Shown piece after piece: positions 7,927 to 9,230 of a stretch of DNA of 9,230 nt. The DNA comes from an uncultured Porphyromonadaceae bacterium (lineage in GTDB: Bacteria > Bacteroidota > Bacteroidia > Bacteroidales > Muribaculaceae). The notes under the pieces were generated by a model, which was not told the DNA's origin, searched no databases, and saw only the letters and a program-made list of their open reading frames with translations. Made by a program: the position numbers and the translations under genes. The stretch covers positions 1 to 9,230 of the forward strand of contig UROS01000091.1 of NCBI GenBank assembly GCA_900549445.1, in the 5' to 3' direction. Each line of letters opens with the position of its first letter. Within the stretch, counting starts at the first letter, position 1.

Positions 7927-8010
7927 CAAAAAATGATACAAATGCGGAAATAGGCTCGATTTTAGCAAAATAGAGGCCAAAAATAAACGAATGAGGTGGC
8001 AAAAATGATA
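7927..8010. repeat. Spaced direct repeat CAAAAA(A)TGATA upstream of the operon promoter
   Basis: CAAAAAATGATA at 7927-7938 recurs as CAAAAATGATA at 8000-8010, 73 bp apart and in the same orientation, differing by one A. Both copies lie upstream of the candidate promoter, flanking the dyad at 7953-7978. AraC-type regulators, including HTCS proteins, often bind direct repeats, so these could be regulator half-sites. The AT-rich composition makes a chance match quite possible. Confidence 0.3.
7953..7978. promoter_or_regulatory. Imperfect dyad, possible operator
   Basis: The arms are GGC-TC at 7953-7957 and ATTTT at 7959-7963, mirrored by AAAAT at 7967-7971 and GA-G-GCC at 7973-7978. The centre is AGC, with one mismatch (7958/7972) and one bulged base (7975). 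It sits about 40 bp upstream of the candidate -33 element, a usual place for an activator site. On the minus strand it is followed by mixed sequence rather than a clean T-run, so it is not a convincing terminator. A regulatory role is inference. Confidence 0.35.
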
Positions 8011-8059
8011 AATTTCGAGGGTTAGCGGACGCAGGCTTTGGCTGCGCCTATATGCCGGA

Positions 8060-8080
8060 CCGTTCCCGGATGGGGAGCGG
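8060..8080 (+). other. GC-rich hairpin of unknown role
   Basis: CCGTTCCC at 8060-8067 can pair with GGGAGCGG at 8073-8080 around a 5-nt loop, including one G:U wobble if transcribed from the plus strand. On the minus strand that pair becomes an A/C mismatch. No T-run follows on the plus strand, so it does not look like a plus-strand terminator. It lies just downstream of the minus-strand terminator and may simply be non-coding GC-rich sequence. Confidence 0.3.
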
Positions 8081-8082
8081 GT

Positions 8083-8113
8083 AAAAAAGGCGGCGCCCGG
8101 GTGGGACGCCGCC
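8083..8113 (-). terminator. Intrinsic terminator of the FG-GAP repeat gene
   Basis: On the minus strand GGCGGCG (8113-8107) pairs perfectly with CGCCGCC (8095-8089). Three more G:C pairs can form inside the loop past one bulged base. The stem is followed directly by six T residues (8088-8083). It lies about 65 bp after the stop codon at 8181-8179. This is a textbook rho-independent terminator and separates the FG-GAP gene from the downstream glycosidase/HTCS operon. Confidence 0.9.
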
Positions 8114-8178
8114 AATGTAGCTATCAAAACGTAGCCTTTGGAAACTGTTGTTTTTAACCTAAAACCTGAATATCTTTT

Positions 8179-9230
8179 TTACTTTGCGATCTTTACTTTC
8201 TTGTCGGCGGTGAGAACTACAAGGACACCGGTAGCGGAAACATTGACGGGCTGGTTGGTCATGCCTTCAGCAACGGTCTGGCCGAGGATGTTGACAATCT
8301 TCACGGGTTCGGTCCGGTCGGTTACGACGGTTACGTCGTCGCCTGCAATCTCAACCTTGAGGTTGTGGCTGTTTGCTACGATGTTCTCGATAGCTGACTC
8401 ACCTACTTTGGTGGTGGCGAACTGAGAGTAGCGTTCGTTGTAGAGGCTTACAGCCTGTACGCCCACGGTGTATTCGCCGTTTGCGGGAGCGTCCATGGTG
8501 TAGGACTCAACCGTAGGACGGATGCAGGCTTCCTTGCCGTCGGCGATGCGGACAGCGCCGGTCTCGAGGTCGGCGGGGATGATGGAGAATATTTCGCCGT
8601 TGGGTTTCTTTACTACGATATTGTAAGCGCAGGTGTACTCGTCGGCATCCTCAACATCTTTCCAGGTAACAGTGAGCTTGCCGTCGGCAAGAGTAGCTGC
8701 AACTTCGGTGGGAACTGCGGGAGCGGGAACTTCGACATCGGTCTTGTTGAAGTAGAGGTTGCGGCCCCAGAGATAGCCCTGGGTAACTTTTGTCCAGATG
8801 TAGCCTACCTGGAAGAAGTCGCAGAGACCGTTGCCGGTAAGGTCGCCGTAAGCGCCTACGCCGTCGCGGCAGTTATAGCCACGGCCGTTGAAGTCGGAAG
8901 CAGAGCGCATGAATGTTCCGTCGGGCTGACCGAAGTAGAAGAAGTAGTCGCCTTTGCCTTCGAAGGAAACGTCGAGAGTGCCGTCGCCGTCAAAGTCGCG
9001 GAAGTGAGTGTTGGTGCGTTCGAGCCATTCGCCTTCCTGACCGTCCTGGTTCTGGATAATTTCACGACCTGCGGGAGCATCGAAAATCTCGTCGGACCAG
9101 CCAAGCTGATTGATAAACTGGCTTACGATGGGACCGCCGCCATTGTCGGACCAACCGCTGAAGAAGAAGTCGAGATAACCGTCCTTGTCGAAGTCGGCAA
9201 CGCAGGAGCGGCCGCCGCGGCCTGCAACGG
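8179..9230 (-). CDS. Secreted FG-GAP/VCBS repeat protein with FnIII-like domain and sorting-like tail (5' end outside window)
   Basis: The frame is open from the right edge to the TAA at 8181-8179, giving 349 visible residues; the start and any signal peptide are outside, and the Met codon at 8910 is internal. Numbering from the first visible codon, Asp-rich calcium-binding loops occur at 12-20 (DFDKDGYLD), 78-86 (DFDGDGTLD) and 129-137 (DLTGNGLCD). They are interspersed with aromatic beta-strand stretches, as in FG-GAP/VCBS propeller blades. A fibronectin-III-like domain spans about 169-276 (LTVTWKDVEDADEY, then EYTVGVQAVS). The linker ESAIENI (277-283) leads to a short tail, about 286-349, with VKIVNILGQTVAEG, a glycine turn and VKIAK at the end, resembling T9SS type A sorting domains. 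It is probably an exported surface or extracellular protein; its ligand is unknown. A strong terminator follows, so it seems to be a separate transcription unit from the glycosidases. Confidence 0.88.
   Translation of the reverse strand, partial: VAGRGGRSCVADFDKDGYLDFFFSGWSDNGGGPIVSQFINQLGWSDEIFDAPAGREIIQNQDGQEGEWLERTNTHFRDFDGDGTLDVSFEGKGDYFFYFGQPDGTFMRSASDFNGRGYNCRDGVGAYGDLTGNGLCDFFQVGYIWTKVTQGYLWGRNLYFNKTDVEVPAPAVPTEVAATLADGKLTVTWKDVEDADEYTCAYNIVVKKPNGEIFSIIPADLETGAVRIADGKEACIRPTVESYTMDAPANGEYTVGVQAVSLYNERYSQFATTKVGESAIENIVANSHNLKVEIAGDDVTVVTDRTEPVKIVNILGQTVAEGMTNQPVNVSATGVLVVLTADKKVKIAK

Larger units (their letters stand above)
7832..8178. other. Intergenic region between FG-GAP gene and GH-D/HTCS/GH3 operon
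   Basis: This 347-bp region has no supported gene. From right to left in the direction of transcription it holds a short 3' untranslated stretch, an intrinsic terminator, a GC-rich segment with a second hairpin, an AT-rich block of about 140 bp with a dyad and a direct repeat, a candidate promoter, and a leader of about 45 nt before the GH-D enzyme. A 70-codon minus-strand frame (7915-8127) runs through the terminator and looks non-coding. I see no tRNA, insertion sequence or CRISPR repeat in it. Confidence 0.8.

Noticed and set aside
7978..8005. Second possible promoter, TATTTTTG at 7985-7978 with TTTG at 8003-8000 on the minus strand
   Set aside because: The -7 box matches TAnnTTTG, but the spacing to the TTTG is only 14 bp, too short for the usual 19-21 bp.
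8030..8050. Small hairpin CGCAG/CTGCG in the intergenic region
   Set aside because: Only 5 bp, with no T-run and no partner element; likely chance in GC-rich sequence.
7915..8127. 70-codon minus-strand frame in the intergenic region
   Set aside because: It starts beyond the terminator stem and runs through it, has no recognisable motif, and ends within the candidate promoter area. It is more likely non-coding.

Overview
The window is about 9.2 kb of a Bacteroidota genome, most likely a gut-type Bacteroidales. The support is a hybrid two-component system (HTCS) fused to an AraC DNA-binding domain, a promoter of the TTG/TAnnTTTG type, no purine-rich Shine-Dalgarno at the starts, and C-terminal beta-sandwich tails resembling type IX secretion (T9SS) sorting domains. 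The fairly high GC of the coding DNA and the style of the C-terminal tails would fit Muribaculaceae or a relative. That narrower placement is inference only.

Every convincing gene is on the minus strand, so transcription runs from high to low coordinates. At the right edge (8179-9230) is the C-terminal part of a secreted protein with FG-GAP/VCBS-type calcium-binding repeats, a fibronectin-III-like domain and a short sorting-like tail. It is followed by a strong intrinsic terminator (8083-8113). An AT-rich intergenic region (7832-8178) then carries a candidate Bacteroidales promoter (7884-7914), an upstream dyad (7953-7978) and a short direct repeat.

Downstream of that promoter is a tight three-gene block: a secreted clan GH-D glycosidase related to alpha-galactosidases (5390-7831), a full-length HTCS sensor/regulator (1329-5366) and the first 444 codons of a GH3 exo-beta-glycosidase (1-1332). 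The gaps are 23 bp and a 4-base ATGA overlap, with no terminator visible between them, so they probably form one transcript.

The simplest reading is a small glycan-utilisation locus. The two hydrolases would trim alpha- and beta-linked sugars from an oligosaccharide in the periplasm or outside the cell. The HTCS would sense a breakdown product with its periplasmic propellers and activate the operon, possibly including its own gene. No SusC/SusD pair is in the window, so the substrate cannot be named. The most notable points are the regulator sitting between two enzyme genes, a changed substrate-binding motif in the GH-D enzyme, and related C-terminal tails on two neighbouring secreted proteins. 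I see no clearly unprecedented system here.
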